From Roseovarius tolerans (GTDB lineage Bacteria > Pseudomonadota > Alphaproteobacteria > Rhodobacterales > Rhodobacteraceae): a DNA stretch of 64,000 bases. Positions 55,323 through 63,664 of this stretch are shown piece by piece. Within the stretch, counting starts at the first letter, position 1. Every line of letters starts with the position of its first letter. The translations under genes and the position numbers were made by a program. The stretch is taken from positions 36,733 through 100,732 of the forward strand of contig NZ_FOBO01000015.1 of the NCBI RefSeq assembly GCF_900109855.1. The letters are read 5' to 3'. A model generated the notes under the pieces. That model was not told the DNA's origin. It searched no databases and saw only the letters and a program-made list of their open reading frames with translations.

Positions 55323-56408
55323 TCAGGCGGCTTGCGCATAGGGCGCCGGGGCCACCAGCGCGCCATGGGTTTCGAACACATAGACATGCGCGGGATCGAG
55401 ATAGACCCGCAAATCGCTGCCCGGCTCAAGGTTGCGCACCCCGTGGATCAGCCCGACCCAGCGCTCGCCATGATGATCGAGATGCACGAAGGTTTCCGAC
55501 CCGGTGATCTCGGTCACGCTCAGCGTGGTATCGAACGCCATCACCTCACCATGCGCCTCCAGCTCCAGATGATTGGGCCGGAACCCGGCGATATAGTCGC
55601 CATCCGCCAGATCAGCCATGCCGCCGATCGCAGCGGCACTCTGCCCATCGCCGAAACTGATCCGCGCGCCGGATTTGGTCACCGGCAGGAAATTCATCGG
55701 CGGGTCGCTGAAGACGCGCGCGGTGGTGGCGTCCTGCGGCTGACGGTAGACCAGCGGCGTGGGCCCGAACTGCGTGACGCGCCCCTCCCACAGCGTGGCG
55801 GTGTTGCCACCCAGAAGCAGCGCCTCTTCCGGCTCAGTCGTGGCATAGACGAATATGCTGCCCGCCTCTTCGAAGATCTTGGGGATTTCGGCGCGCAATT
55901 CCTCGCGCAGCTTGTAGTCGAGATTGGCCAGCGGTTCATCGAGCAGCACCAGACCGGCATCCTTCACGAGCGCCCGCGCCAGCGCACAACGCTGCTGCTG
56001 TCCGCCCGACAGCTCCAGCGGCTTGCGGTCCAGCATCGGCGACAATTGCATCAGATCGGCGGTCTTGCGCACCGCCGCGTCGATCTCGGCCTTGGATTTA
56101 CCCATCAGTTTCATCGGCGAGGCGATGTTGTCATAAACGGTCATCGACGGGTAATTGATGAACTGCTGATAGACCATCGCCACCTTGCGATCCTGCACGC
56201 GCATGCCGGTCACGTCCTGCCCCTGCCACAGGATCCGGCCCGTGGTGGGCGCATCGAGCCCCGCCATCAGCCGCATGATCGAGGTCTTGCCCGAGAGCGT
56301 CGGCCCAAGCAGCACATTCATCGTGCCCGCCTCGAGCGTCAGATCGGTCGGGTGGATATGCACCCGCCCGTTGACCCGTTTCGACACCCCCTCCAATGTC
56401 AGCGTCAT
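55323..56408 (-). CDS. glpS: Glycerol ABC transporter ATPase GlpS (atypical H-loop)
   Basis: A 361-residue MalK/UgpC-type ATPase. Walker A GPTLSGKT (residues 35-42), canonical signature LSGGQ (133-137), Walker B LVLLDE (153-158) and D-loop LANLD. The H-loop histidine is replaced: VYATTEPEEAL where VYVTHDQ-type is expected (Thr191). The start at 56408 begins MTLTLEGVSKRVNG. It is the partner of GlpT. It follows glpD by 16 bp. Confidence 0.92.
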   Translation of the reverse strand: MTLTLEGVSKRVNGRVHIHPTDLTLEAGTMNVLLGPTLSGKTSIMRLMAGLDAPTTGRILWQGQDVTGMRVQDRKVAMVYQQFINYPSMTVYDNIASPMKLMGKSKAEIDAAVRKTADLMQLSPMLDRKPLELSGGQQQRCALARALVKDAGLVLLDEPLANLDYKLREELRAEIPKIFEEAGSIFVYATTEPEEALLLGGNTATLWEGRVTQFGPTPLVYRQPQDATTARVFSDPPMNFLPVTKSGARISFGDGQSAAAIGGMADLADGDYIAGFRPNHLELEAHGEVMAFDTTLSVTEITGSETFVHLDHHGERWVGLIHGVRNLEPGSDLRVYLDPAHVYVFETHGALVAPAPYAQAA

Positions 56409-56424
56409 TCGCTCTTGTCCCCGC

Positions 56425-58032
56425 TCATCCTTTGGCGGCACGCGGAGCGGCATCGGTCGCGCCCTGCTCTTGCCGCATCCACTCGTCTAGCGCCGCAATC
56501 TGCTCCGGGCGCATCTTCAGCCCCAGCCGTGTGCGCCGCCAGACCACATCCGCCGCCTCGCGCGCATATTCCCGGCGCATCTGCCAGCGCACCTCGGCGC
56601 CGGTCAGCGTCGCGCCAAAATCGGGGCCAAGATCCGCCGCCGATTGCGCATCGCCCAAAATCTCCCGTGCCTCGGTGCCATAGGCACGCGCCAGGCGCCG
56701 CGCCCAGTCCGGGCCGAGGAACGGATAGGCCGCCTGCAAATCCTTCACCAGCCGGTCGAACCCGTCAACGGCGAAATCCCCGCCGGGCAAGGCCACGCCC
56801 GCGGTCCAGTCCTGTCCTGCCTTGGGAAAGTAGGGCGTGATCTTGGCCAGCGCGGCCTCGGCCAGCTTTCGATAGGTGGTGATCTTGCCGCCGAACACGT
56901 TGAGCAGCGGCGCGCCCTGCCCCTCGCTCAGCGACAGCACGTAATCGCGCGTCGCCGCCGTGGCCGATTTCGCCCCGTCATCATAGAGCGGCCGCACGCC
57001 CGAATAGCTCCAGACAATGTCGTCGCGCGTCACCGGGCGCTCGAAATACTGGCTGGCGAAATTGCACAGATACTCGGCCTCGTCCGGCGTGCATTCGGGC
57101 GTCACATCCGCATCCGTATGCTCGGCATCGGTGGTCCCGATCAGTGTGAACTCGCCCTCGTAGGGAATCGCAAAGATGATCCGCCCGTCGCCGCCCTGAA
57201 AGAAATAGCACTTGTCGTGATCATAGAGCTTGCGGGTCACGATATGGCTGCCCCGTACCAGCCGCACCCCCTCCGAGGAGTTGAGCCGCAGCGTGTCGGA
57301 AATCACGTCCTTGACCCAGGGACCGCCCGCATTGACCAGCGCACACGCCTGCACGACGTCGACTGCACCGGTCTCCTGATCCTCCAGCGTGACGGCCCAC
57401 AAATCACCCTTGCGCTCAGCGGTCCGCACCTTGGTGCGCACCCGGATGCGCGCGCCGCGCGCCTCGGCATCGCGGGCGTTGAGCACGACAAGGCGGCTGT
57501 CCTCGATCCAGCAATCGGAGTATTCAAACGCCTGTGCGAACTTGTCCTTGAGCGGCGTGCCCTCGGGCGCGTCACTCAGGTCGAGCGTGCGGGTCGCGGA
57601 CAGGATCTTGCGCCCGCCCAAATGGTCATAAAGAAACAGCCCCAACCGAACGAGCCATGCCGGTCGCCGCCCTTTCATCCAGGGCATCACGAGGCTGAGG
57701 ATGCGCGAGGTCGGCGTTTCCGCCTCGAAGCGCATGTCGCGGTGATAGGGCAGCACGAACCGCATCGGCCAGCTGATATGCGGCATCGCGCGCAGCAGCG
57801 TCTCACGCTCGATCAGCGCCTCGCGCACCAGCCGGATCTCGAAATATTCCAGATAGCGCAGCCCGCCGTGAAACAGCTTGGTCGAGGCCGAGGAGGTCGC
57901 CGAGGCCAGATCGTTCATCTCGGCCAGTTCGACCGACAGACCGCGCCCCGCTGCATCGCGCGCGATGCCGCAGCCGTTTATGCCGCCGCCAATGACAAAC
58001 AGATCAACGATGTTGTCCTCGCGGCTTTCCAC
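56425..58032 (-). CDS. glpD: Glycerol-3-phosphate dehydrogenase (aerobic)
   Basis: A 535-residue FAD-dependent enzyme that oxidises glycerol-3-phosphate to dihydroxyacetone phosphate and feeds electrons to quinone. The FAD motif is VIGGGINGCGIARDAAGRG (about residues 13-31), followed by SSASTKLFHGGLRYLE. No ATG is available; GTG at 58032 has TTTGGAGGAG 6 nt upstream, better than the TTG at 58047. It is the first gene of the glycerol operon and is divergent from glpR. Confidence 0.94.
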   Translation of the reverse strand: MESREDNIVDLFVIGGGINGCGIARDAAGRGLSVELAEMNDLASATSSASTKLFHGGLRYLEYFEIRLVREALIERETLLRAMPHISWPMRFVLPYHRDMRFEAETPTSRILSLVMPWMKGRRPAWLVRLGLFLYDHLGGRKILSATRTLDLSDAPEGTPLKDKFAQAFEYSDCWIEDSRLVVLNARDAEARGARIRVRTKVRTAERKGDLWAVTLEDQETGAVDVVQACALVNAGGPWVKDVISDTLRLNSSEGVRLVRGSHIVTRKLYDHDKCYFFQGGDGRIIFAIPYEGEFTLIGTTDAEHTDADVTPECTPDEAEYLCNFASQYFERPVTRDDIVWSYSGVRPLYDDGAKSATAATRDYVLSLSEGQGAPLLNVFGGKITTYRKLAEAALAKITPYFPKAGQDWTAGVALPGGDFAVDGFDRLVKDLQAAYPFLGPDWARRLARAYGTEAREILGDAQSAADLGPDFGATLTGAEVRWQMRREYAREAADVVWRRTRLGLKMRPEQIAALDEWMRQEQGATDAAPRAAKG

Positions 58033-58322
58033 GCGCCCCTCCTCCAAAGGTGTGAGCGGAAACGAACCATTTTTCGCGGCGTATCGTCAAGAAATAATGT
58101 TCGTTTATTTTCTTTTTAATTCGCATCCGCTGATTTCATTAGGAAAATCTTCAGAGATCCCACATTCTGACCGGCCGAAGCGCGCGTGATCGTATCTGAC
58201 GCAACGTCAAACGCGCAGAAAACCGTCCGATTCGGGCGCATATGCTGCAATGCGGCGGAGGCGGTGCTTGCAAGCGGCATCAAAACGAACATAATCGAAC
58301 CGAACCACGATCAAGGCCCGCC
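58033..58322. promoter_or_regulatory. glpD/glpR divergent control region
   Basis: 290 bp with lower GC. It holds ATGTTCGTTT (58097-58106) and its exact reverse complement AAACGAACAT (58283-58292), plus AAACGAACC (58060-58068). These resemble half-sites of E. coli GlpR operators (TGTTCGNTNN type), one near each start. They probably mediate repression of glpD and autoregulation of glpR. Confidence 0.6.
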
Positions 58323-59093
58323 ATGTCGCAAACCTTCCGCCAGCCCGATATTCTCGAGATTGCCCGCGCCGAAGGCAAGGTCATGGTCGAGGACCTCGCC
58401 GAACGCTTCGCCGTCACCGTTCAGACCATCCGCCGCGACCTCACCGAACTGGCCAATGCCGGCAAGCTGGAGCGCGTGCACGGCGGCGCGATCCTGCCCT
58501 CGGGCGTCAGCAACATCCTCTACGAGGAACGCCGCCGCCTCAACGAGCCCGCCAAACAGGCCATCGCCCGCGCCTGCGCCTCTGCTATCCCGGATGACGC
58601 CTCGCTCTTTCTCGACATCGGCACCACGACCGAGGCAGTAGCCCGCGAATTGATGGATCACCGCAACCTGATGGTGGTCACCAACAACATGAACGTGGCG
58701 CAGATCCTGCTCGCCAATACCGATTGCGAGATCGTCGTCGCCGGTGGTGCGCTGCGGCGATCGGACAATGGCCTTGTCGGCAACCTGACCGCGCGCACCA
58801 TCGAGAATTTCAAGTTCGACTACGCGATTCTGGGCTGTTCGGCGATGGATGAAGACGGCGACATGCTCGATTTCGACATTCAGGAAGTGGTCGTCGGCCA
58901 GACCCTTCTCAATCGCTCGCGCGAGGTGTTTCTGGTCGCCGATCACTCCAAGTTCCAGCGCAGCGCGCCGGTGCGCATCGGCTCGCTGCGCGATGTCGAC
59001 CAGATGTTCACCGACGCCACCCTGCCCGCCCGCCTGACCGAGAATTGCGTCGCATGGGGCACGCAGGTGCATGTCGCGACGCCGAACCCCTGA
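58323..59093 (+). CDS. glpR: DeoR-family glycerol regulator GlpR
   Basis: A 256-residue DeoR-type repressor. The N-terminal helix-turn-helix (about residues 7-58) contains VEDLAERFAVTVQTIRRDLT, and the sugar-phosphate-binding domain has FLDIGTTTEAVA and later VADHSKF. It is expected to release the glp promoters when glycerol-3-phosphate binds. It is divergent from glpD, as in rhizobial glp loci. Confidence 0.93.
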   Translation: MSQTFRQPDILEIARAEGKVMVEDLAERFAVTVQTIRRDLTELANAGKLERVHGGAILPSGVSNILYEERRRLNEPAKQAIARACASAIPDDASLFLDIGTTTEAVARELMDHRNLMVVTNNMNVAQILLANTDCEIVVAGGALRRSDNGLVGNLTARTIENFKFDYAILGCSAMDEDGDMLDFDIQEVVVGQTLLNRSREVFLVADHSKFQRSAPVRIGSLRDVDQMFTDATLPARLTENCVAWGTQVHVATPNP

Positions 59094-59099
59094 TCCCGG

Positions 59100-59128
59100 C
59101 TTCATCTTGCCAAAAATATTCCGGGGGT
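59100..59128 (+). repeat. Dispersed motif copy (TTGCCAAAAATATTC)
   Basis: CTTCATCTTGCCAAAAATAT then TCCGGGGG, the best match to the family core; it continues into TCGCGCTTTCGCGCGA, a hairpin at 59130-59145. Lies between glpR and the convergent moeA stop. Confidence 0.65.
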
Positions 59129-59168
59129 GTCGCGCTTTCGCGCGACGGGGGCAGCGCCCCCAACCCGG

Positions 59169-61277
59169 TCAGCCCCCCAGAAAACTGCCGAACGGGATAT
59201 AGCGCACCGGATCGCCGGGCCGGATTTCCGCAGGCCCACCGGGCAGTTCCACCAACCCCTCGGCCCAACTCAGCCCGCTGATCCGGCCTGAGCCTTCGGA
59301 TTTGAACACCTCGGCGCGACCATCCCGGATACGCGCGCGCAGGTATTCCCGCCGCCCCGGCTTCTTGCGCTTCTCGAACCCCGCAGGCACGTCGAACCCC
59401 TGCGGCACATGCCAGCCTGCGCCCGACAACACCGCCATCGCAGGGCGCGCAAAGATCAGCGTGCACACGAGGGCCGCCACCGGATTGCCCGGCAGACCAA
59501 AGACCGGCACACCGCCCCACATTCCCAATGCCAGAGGCCGCCCCGGCTTGAGCGCGATCCGCCACTCCGCCATCGCCCCCGTCTCGTTCAACAGTGCCGA
59601 AACGTGATCCTCATCCCCCGAGGACGCCCCGCCCGAGGTCAGGATCACATCCGCCTCCTTCGCCCCCCGGTCAAGCGCGTCGCGCAGGGCAGCGCGATCA
59701 TCGGACACCCGACCAAGGTCCACGAGGTCATAGCCCATCTGCTGCACCAACGCGCCGAGCATGGGCCGGTTTGCATCGTAAATCTGCCCCGCGCGCGCCT
59801 GCGCTCCGGGCTCGATCAACTCATCCCCGGTCGAGATCACCGCCACGCGCAACCGCGCGAAGACCGGCAGATCGTCGAGCCCCACAGCCGCGCAAAGCGC
59901 CAGATCGGCAGGCGTCAGCACCCGCCCCGCGTCCAGCACGGTGGTACCAGCCTCCACATCCTCGCCCGCGCGCCTTGTATTGGCCCCGGACCTCACGCCT
60001 GCGCGAAACGCGATGCGCCCGTCGCCGACGGTCACATCCTCCTGCAGGATCACGGTATCCACGCCATCGGGCAGCGCCGCGCCGGTCAGCACCCGCACCG
60101 CATGCCCCGGCGGAACCGCACCCGGATACGGCACCCCCGCCGCCGCGCGCCCCTCGACCAGCGACAAGACCTGATCGCCCTCAGTCAATGACGCATGGGC
60201 AAACCCATACCCGTCCACCGCCGTGTTGGCCTCTGGCGGGCTCGCCCGCCGCGCCGTCACCGGCGCGGCAAGCACCCGCCCGGCGGCATCCCCAAGCGGC
60301 AGCACCTCCTGTCCGACCACCGCGCGCAGCCGTTCGCGCAGCAGCGCCAGCGCCTCCTCTACCGGCGTCCAGTCCACGCCCGCAGGCAGCGCGAAACAAT
60401 CGTCGCGCAGCGGCGGCGGCCTCAACGTGTCGTCGCAGGTCGCCATCAATTCCTCTTCATGCCCGAGGCCCAGGATCCAGCCCTCCTCAGGCGCATCCAC
60501 CGCCAGCATCTCGGCCAGCCGGTCATGGGGCAATCGCGCCAGTGCACGCGCCAACAGCCGCACCTGATGCGCATCGCGAATGCCGCCCTCGGCCTCGGCG
60601 CGTTTTACGGCGGCATTGATCAAGCCCGGCCAGATTTCGACCACCGCCACAGGCTTGTCCAGCACCTCGAACGGCCACACCGCCACCTGCCCGTAGAACA
60701 TCCGCCGCAACCGGTTGAGCACCGGCAACCCGGTCAGCACCTGCCCGCCGACGGCCCCGGCGCCGCCCATCTGCCAGCAGGTAAAGGTGCCCGGCGCCTG
60801 TGCATCCGCCACGCGCCGCTCAGCCATGCCATGCCCCGCGCGCGTGTCCTTGCGCGGCAGATCGGCGATCTCGCGCTGCAGGCCATTGAACCAGAACGGC
60901 CCGACCCCGGGGAACCGCCCGTTGATCTCGCCCGCCACGTCAAAGCGGTTATTGCCGTCAGGCGCATCCTCGATCACCGTTTCCAGCCAGTCCCAGACCG
61001 CGAAGGGCGTGTCGGCGCCAGTCAGGGCCTCCGCGAAGCCGGCCGGAAATCCGAACGGAAAATCCACCCCGATCAGCAGCCTGCGCCCCGCCGCGCCCTC
61101 TTCCTCGATCAGGCGTGCGAGCGCCACCTCGGCCTCTGTCCGGTTGCGCAGGTAGCGCGGGGCCTCGTCCACCCCGTCGCGCGTGACCCCCAGCCAGATC
61201 GCATCCCGGCAGGGGGTTGGCCCGGTATCGTTGCCGCCCGACCAATCCAGCATCGCGACTGTGTCAAATCCCGTCAA
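59169..61277 (-). CDS. moeA: MoeA fused to an N-terminal DUF429-like domain
   Basis: A 702-residue two-part protein. Residues of about 295-702 are a normal MoeA (molybdopterin molybdenumtransferase) that inserts Mo into adenylylated molybdopterin: TAVDGYGFAH, SGDEDHVSALL-containing SGGASSGDEDH, and LPGNPVAALV are clear. Residues 1-285 are an extra domain with MLDWSGGNDTG, LIGVDFPFGFPAGFAEALTG and GPFWFNGLQREIADLP, resembling DUF429 (predicted RNase H-like). Standard MoeA is about 400 residues. It starts in the overlapping end of mobB (ATGA). Function of the extra domain is unknown. Confidence 0.85.
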   Translation of the reverse strand: MTGFDTVAMLDWSGGNDTGPTPCRDAIWLGVTRDGVDEAPRYLRNRTEAEVALARLIEEEGAAGRRLLIGVDFPFGFPAGFAEALTGADTPFAVWDWLETVIEDAPDGNNRFDVAGEINGRFPGVGPFWFNGLQREIADLPRKDTRAGHGMAERRVADAQAPGTFTCWQMGGAGAVGGQVLTGLPVLNRLRRMFYGQVAVWPFEVLDKPVAVVEIWPGLINAAVKRAEAEGGIRDAHQVRLLARALARLPHDRLAEMLAVDAPEEGWILGLGHEEELMATCDDTLRPPPLRDDCFALPAGVDWTPVEEALALLRERLRAVVGQEVLPLGDAAGRVLAAPVTARRASPPEANTAVDGYGFAHASLTEGDQVLSLVEGRAAAGVPYPGAVPPGHAVRVLTGAALPDGVDTVILQEDVTVGDGRIAFRAGVRSGANTRRAGEDVEAGTTVLDAGRVLTPADLALCAAVGLDDLPVFARLRVAVISTGDELIEPGAQARAGQIYDANRPMLGALVQQMGYDLVDLGRVSDDRAALRDALDRGAKEADVILTSGGASSGDEDHVSALLNETGAMAEWRIALKPGRPLALGMWGGVPVFGLPGNPVAALVCTLIFARPAMAVLSGAGWHVPQGFDVPAGFEKRKKPGRREYLRARIRDGRAEVFKSEGSGRISGLSWAEGLVELPGGPAEIRPGDPVRYIPFGSFLGG

Positions 61278-61765
61278 AGCCCCACCTCTGCCAATATGAA
61301 ATCCGCGATCCCGCGCGTATCATTCAGATCGAAGACCGGCCGGTCCAGATCCAGCGTCACATCGCTTGCCACCGCGCGGATCGTCGGATCATCGGGGGCA
61401 ATGAGCGCATTGCCCGTCTCGGCGCGGAACGCCTCGATCTTGGGGTGGCGGTCGCGCTTGTAGCCCTCGACCAACACCAGATCGACCGGGCTCAGCTTTT
61501 GCAACAGCACCTCCAGCGAAGGCTCCGCCGCCTCGCGCAACTCGTGCATCAGGGCAAAGCGGTTGCGCGACGCGAGCAGCACCTCGCGCGCCCCCGCCAC
61601 CCTGTGGCGATGGCTGTCCTTGCCCGGATGATCCACGTCGAACGTGTGATGCGCGTGCTTGACCGTCGAGACGCTGAAGCCCCGCCCGGTGATTTCCGCC
61701 ACCAGCCGCTCCATCAGCCCGGTCTTGCCGGCATTCTTCCAGCCGGTCACGCCGTATAATCTCAT
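61274..61765 (-). CDS. mobB: Molybdopterin-guanine dinucleotide biosynthesis protein MobB
   Basis: A 163-residue GTP-binding protein with the P-loop GWKNAGKTGLMERLVAE (residues 8-24; Gly-Trp-Lys-Asn-Ala-Gly-Lys-Thr) and the conserved TVKHAHHTFDVD. MobB assists MobA in making MGD. Its ATG (61765-61763) overlaps the mobA stop (61762-61764), and its stop overlaps the moeA start. Confidence 0.92.
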   Translation of the reverse strand: MRLYGVTGWKNAGKTGLMERLVAEITGRGFSVSTVKHAHHTFDVDHPGKDSHRHRVAGAREVLLASRNRFALMHELREAAEPSLEVLLQKLSPVDLVLVEGYKRDRHPKIEAFRAETGNALIAPDDPTIRAVASDVTLDLDRPVFDLNDTRGIADFILAEVGL

Positions 61766-62394
61766 GCCGCCGCCCTCCGTTGTGCCTCGGCCAGATCCTC
61801 GGGCGTGTTGACGTTGAAAAATGCATCCGCCTCGTCAAAAAGCGCCTCGCGCCCGTCGTGCTTATCCGTCCAGAGCACGACCTTGCGCAGCCCGTCCTCC
61901 AGCGCGGCGCGCAGGTCGTCGCGCAGCGCCACCGGCCAGAGGCCGAAGGTCGGATGCCGCACCTGCCCGCCCCGGCTCATGGACTTGGTCTCTTCCTCGC
62001 CGCGCGGCGTCGCGGCAAGGACCAGCGGATGCGCCATGCCCTCCGCCGCCGATCGCAACGTCGCCACCAGATCACGCGGGAAGAACGGCGTGTCGGCGGC
62101 CACCGTCACGATCGCCTCGGCCCCCTCGCCCGCCGCCCAGTCGAGCCCGGCGAGAACGCCGGCCAGCGGCCCGGGATAGTCTGCAATCGGATCGGGCAGC
62201 ACCGGCAGACCGAACCCCGCGAACCGTGCCGGGGCGCCATTGGCATTGAGCGCCACCGCCCCCACCTGCGGCGTCAGCCTTGCCAGCACATGGTCGAGGA
62301 TCACGCCATCGCCAAGCGCCAACAGCCCCTTGTCACCACCGCCCATCCGCGTCGCCTGCCCCCCGGCAAGGATCACCCCGAGCGGCGCACTCAT
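61762..62394 (-). CDS. mobA: Molybdenum cofactor guanylyltransferase MobA
   Basis: A 210-residue nucleotidyltransferase that attaches GMP to molybdopterin. The signature is GVILAGGQATRMGGGDKGLL (residues 6-25); AADTPFFPRDL is the metal-binding region. Its ATG overlaps the fdhD stop by 4 bp (ATGA). Confidence 0.93.
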   Translation of the reverse strand: MSAPLGVILAGGQATRMGGGDKGLLALGDGVILDHVLARLTPQVGAVALNANGAPARFAGFGLPVLPDPIADYPGPLAGVLAGLDWAAGEGAEAIVTVAADTPFFPRDLVATLRSAAEGMAHPLVLAATPRGEEETKSMSRGGQVRHPTFGLWPVALRDDLRAALEDGLRKVVLWTDKHDGREALFDEADAFFNVNTPEDLAEAQRRAAA

Positions 62395-63281
62395 ACCTCG
62401 CCCCCCTTGCGGCGGTGCTTGGGGCTTTCCTCATCGACGCTCGCGGGTTCCGCGTCGCGCAGCACCCGCTCCTCGCCCGCGAGACAGACGAACCGCTTGC
62501 CCCGCATCCGGCCAATCAGCGTCAGCCCGACCTGCCGCGCGATCTCGACCCCCCAGGCGGTAAAGCCCGAGCGCGAGGCCAGCACCGGAATGCCCATCAT
62601 CGCGGTCTTGATCACCATCTCCGAGGTCAGTCGCCCGGTGGTGTAGAGCGTCTTGTCGCCCGCGCTCACCCCCTCACTCAGCATCCAGCCCGCGATCTTG
62701 TCCACGGCATTGTGACGGCCGACATCCTCCATGTAGACCAGCGGTTGCGCGCCCTGACACAGCACCGTGCCATGGATCGCCCCGGCCTCAAGATACAGCG
62801 ACGGGGTGCGGTTGATCTTCGAGGCGAGCGCATAGAGATCCGAGGTCTTCACCTCCACCTCAGGCAGGCGCACGCCCCCCAACCCCTCCATCATGTCGCC
62901 AAAGACCGTGCCCACGGCACAGCCGCTCGTCCGGGTCTTCTTCTTCAGCTTCTCTTCATAGGTGGTCTGCCCGTCGGTGCGCACCACGACCGTCTCGAGG
63001 TCCTCGTCGTAATCGACCCCGCGCACCACCTCGCCCGTCGCCAGCATCCCCTGATTGCGCAGGAACCCGAGCGCCAGGTATTCGGGATAATCGCCGATGG
63101 TCATCGCCGTCACGATTTCCTGACCGTTGAGAAAGATCGTCAGCGGGCGTTCCTCCACCACCGAGATGCGCGACGGCTTGCCCTCGTGGTCCACCCCCTC
63201 CACCACCCGCGTCAGGCGCGGCGCGGCAGGGTCTGGCGCGATCACATAGCCGGATAGGTCATCGCTCTGGGCCAATTGCAT
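62391..63281 (-). CDS. fdhD: Formate dehydrogenase accessory sulfurtransferase FdhD
   Basis: A 296-residue protein that transfers sulfur to the Mo cofactor of formate dehydrogenases. The central RTSGCAVGTVFGD has one Cys where E. coli FdhD has a CxxC; DVGRHNAVDKIAGWML and TTGRLTSEMVIKTAMMGIPV are diagnostic. First gene of fdhD-mobA-mobB-moeA. It has a basic C-terminal tail (HRRKGGE). Its likely client is the formate dehydrogenase whose diaphorase subunit is at 40400. Confidence 0.92.
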   Translation of the reverse strand: MQLAQSDDLSGYVIAPDPAAPRLTRVVEGVDHEGKPSRISVVEERPLTIFLNGQEIVTAMTIGDYPEYLALGFLRNQGMLATGEVVRGVDYDEDLETVVVRTDGQTTYEEKLKKKTRTSGCAVGTVFGDMMEGLGGVRLPEVEVKTSDLYALASKINRTPSLYLEAGAIHGTVLCQGAQPLVYMEDVGRHNAVDKIAGWMLSEGVSAGDKTLYTTGRLTSEMVIKTAMMGIPVLASRSGFTAWGVEIARQVGLTLIGRMRGKRFVCLAGEERVLRDAEPASVDEESPKHRRKGGEV

Positions 63282-63337
63282 CTCCTCCTTGCATTGGATA
63301 GGCGGTGTCGGGACAGGCGGTCATTCAGGGGCGGACG

Positions 63338-63664
63338 GTGCCAACTCAAACCACCAAATCGATCTATTGGCAAGGCGTGCGCGACGGCGCGCCCTTCATC
63401 CTCGTGATCGTGCCGTTCTCGCTTCTGTTCGGCGTGGTCGCGACCGAGGCCGGGCTCAACATACTGGAAACCATGAGCTTTTCCGTGCTGGTCATCGCCG
63501 GGGCGGCACAATTCACCGCGCTGCAACTGCTGGGCGACGGCGCGCCCACCCTGATCGCGCTCGTCTCGGCGCTCGCGGTCAACCTGCGCATGGCGATGTA
63601 TTCGGCCTCGCTGACCCCGTGGATCGGCGAGGCCACGCTCGGCCAACGCGCGATTGCCGCCTAA
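63338..63664 (+). pseudogene. azlC: AzlC family permease, truncated by an insertion
   Basis: About 108 residues of an AzlC (branched-chain amino-acid exporter, large subunit) protein: TKSIYWQGVRDGAPFILVIV, then FSVLVIAGAAQFTALQLLGD and MAMYSASLTPWIG. AzlC proteins are usually about 230-250 residues. After GEATLGQRAIAA the frame meets TAA right at the left end of an IS1595-type element, so the gene is interrupted. The start is GTG at 63338 or 63305. The azlD partner would lie past the insertion, outside the window. Confidence 0.85.

Noticed and set aside
55323..56408. GPTLSGKT in GlpS as a broken Walker A
   Set aside because: It still fits GxxxxGK[S/T]; only the H-loop is clearly atypical.
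58245..58255. CTGCAATGCGG upstream of glpR as a PhaR site
   Set aside because: One mismatch in the second half and no link to storage genes; GlpR-type half-sites explain the region better.
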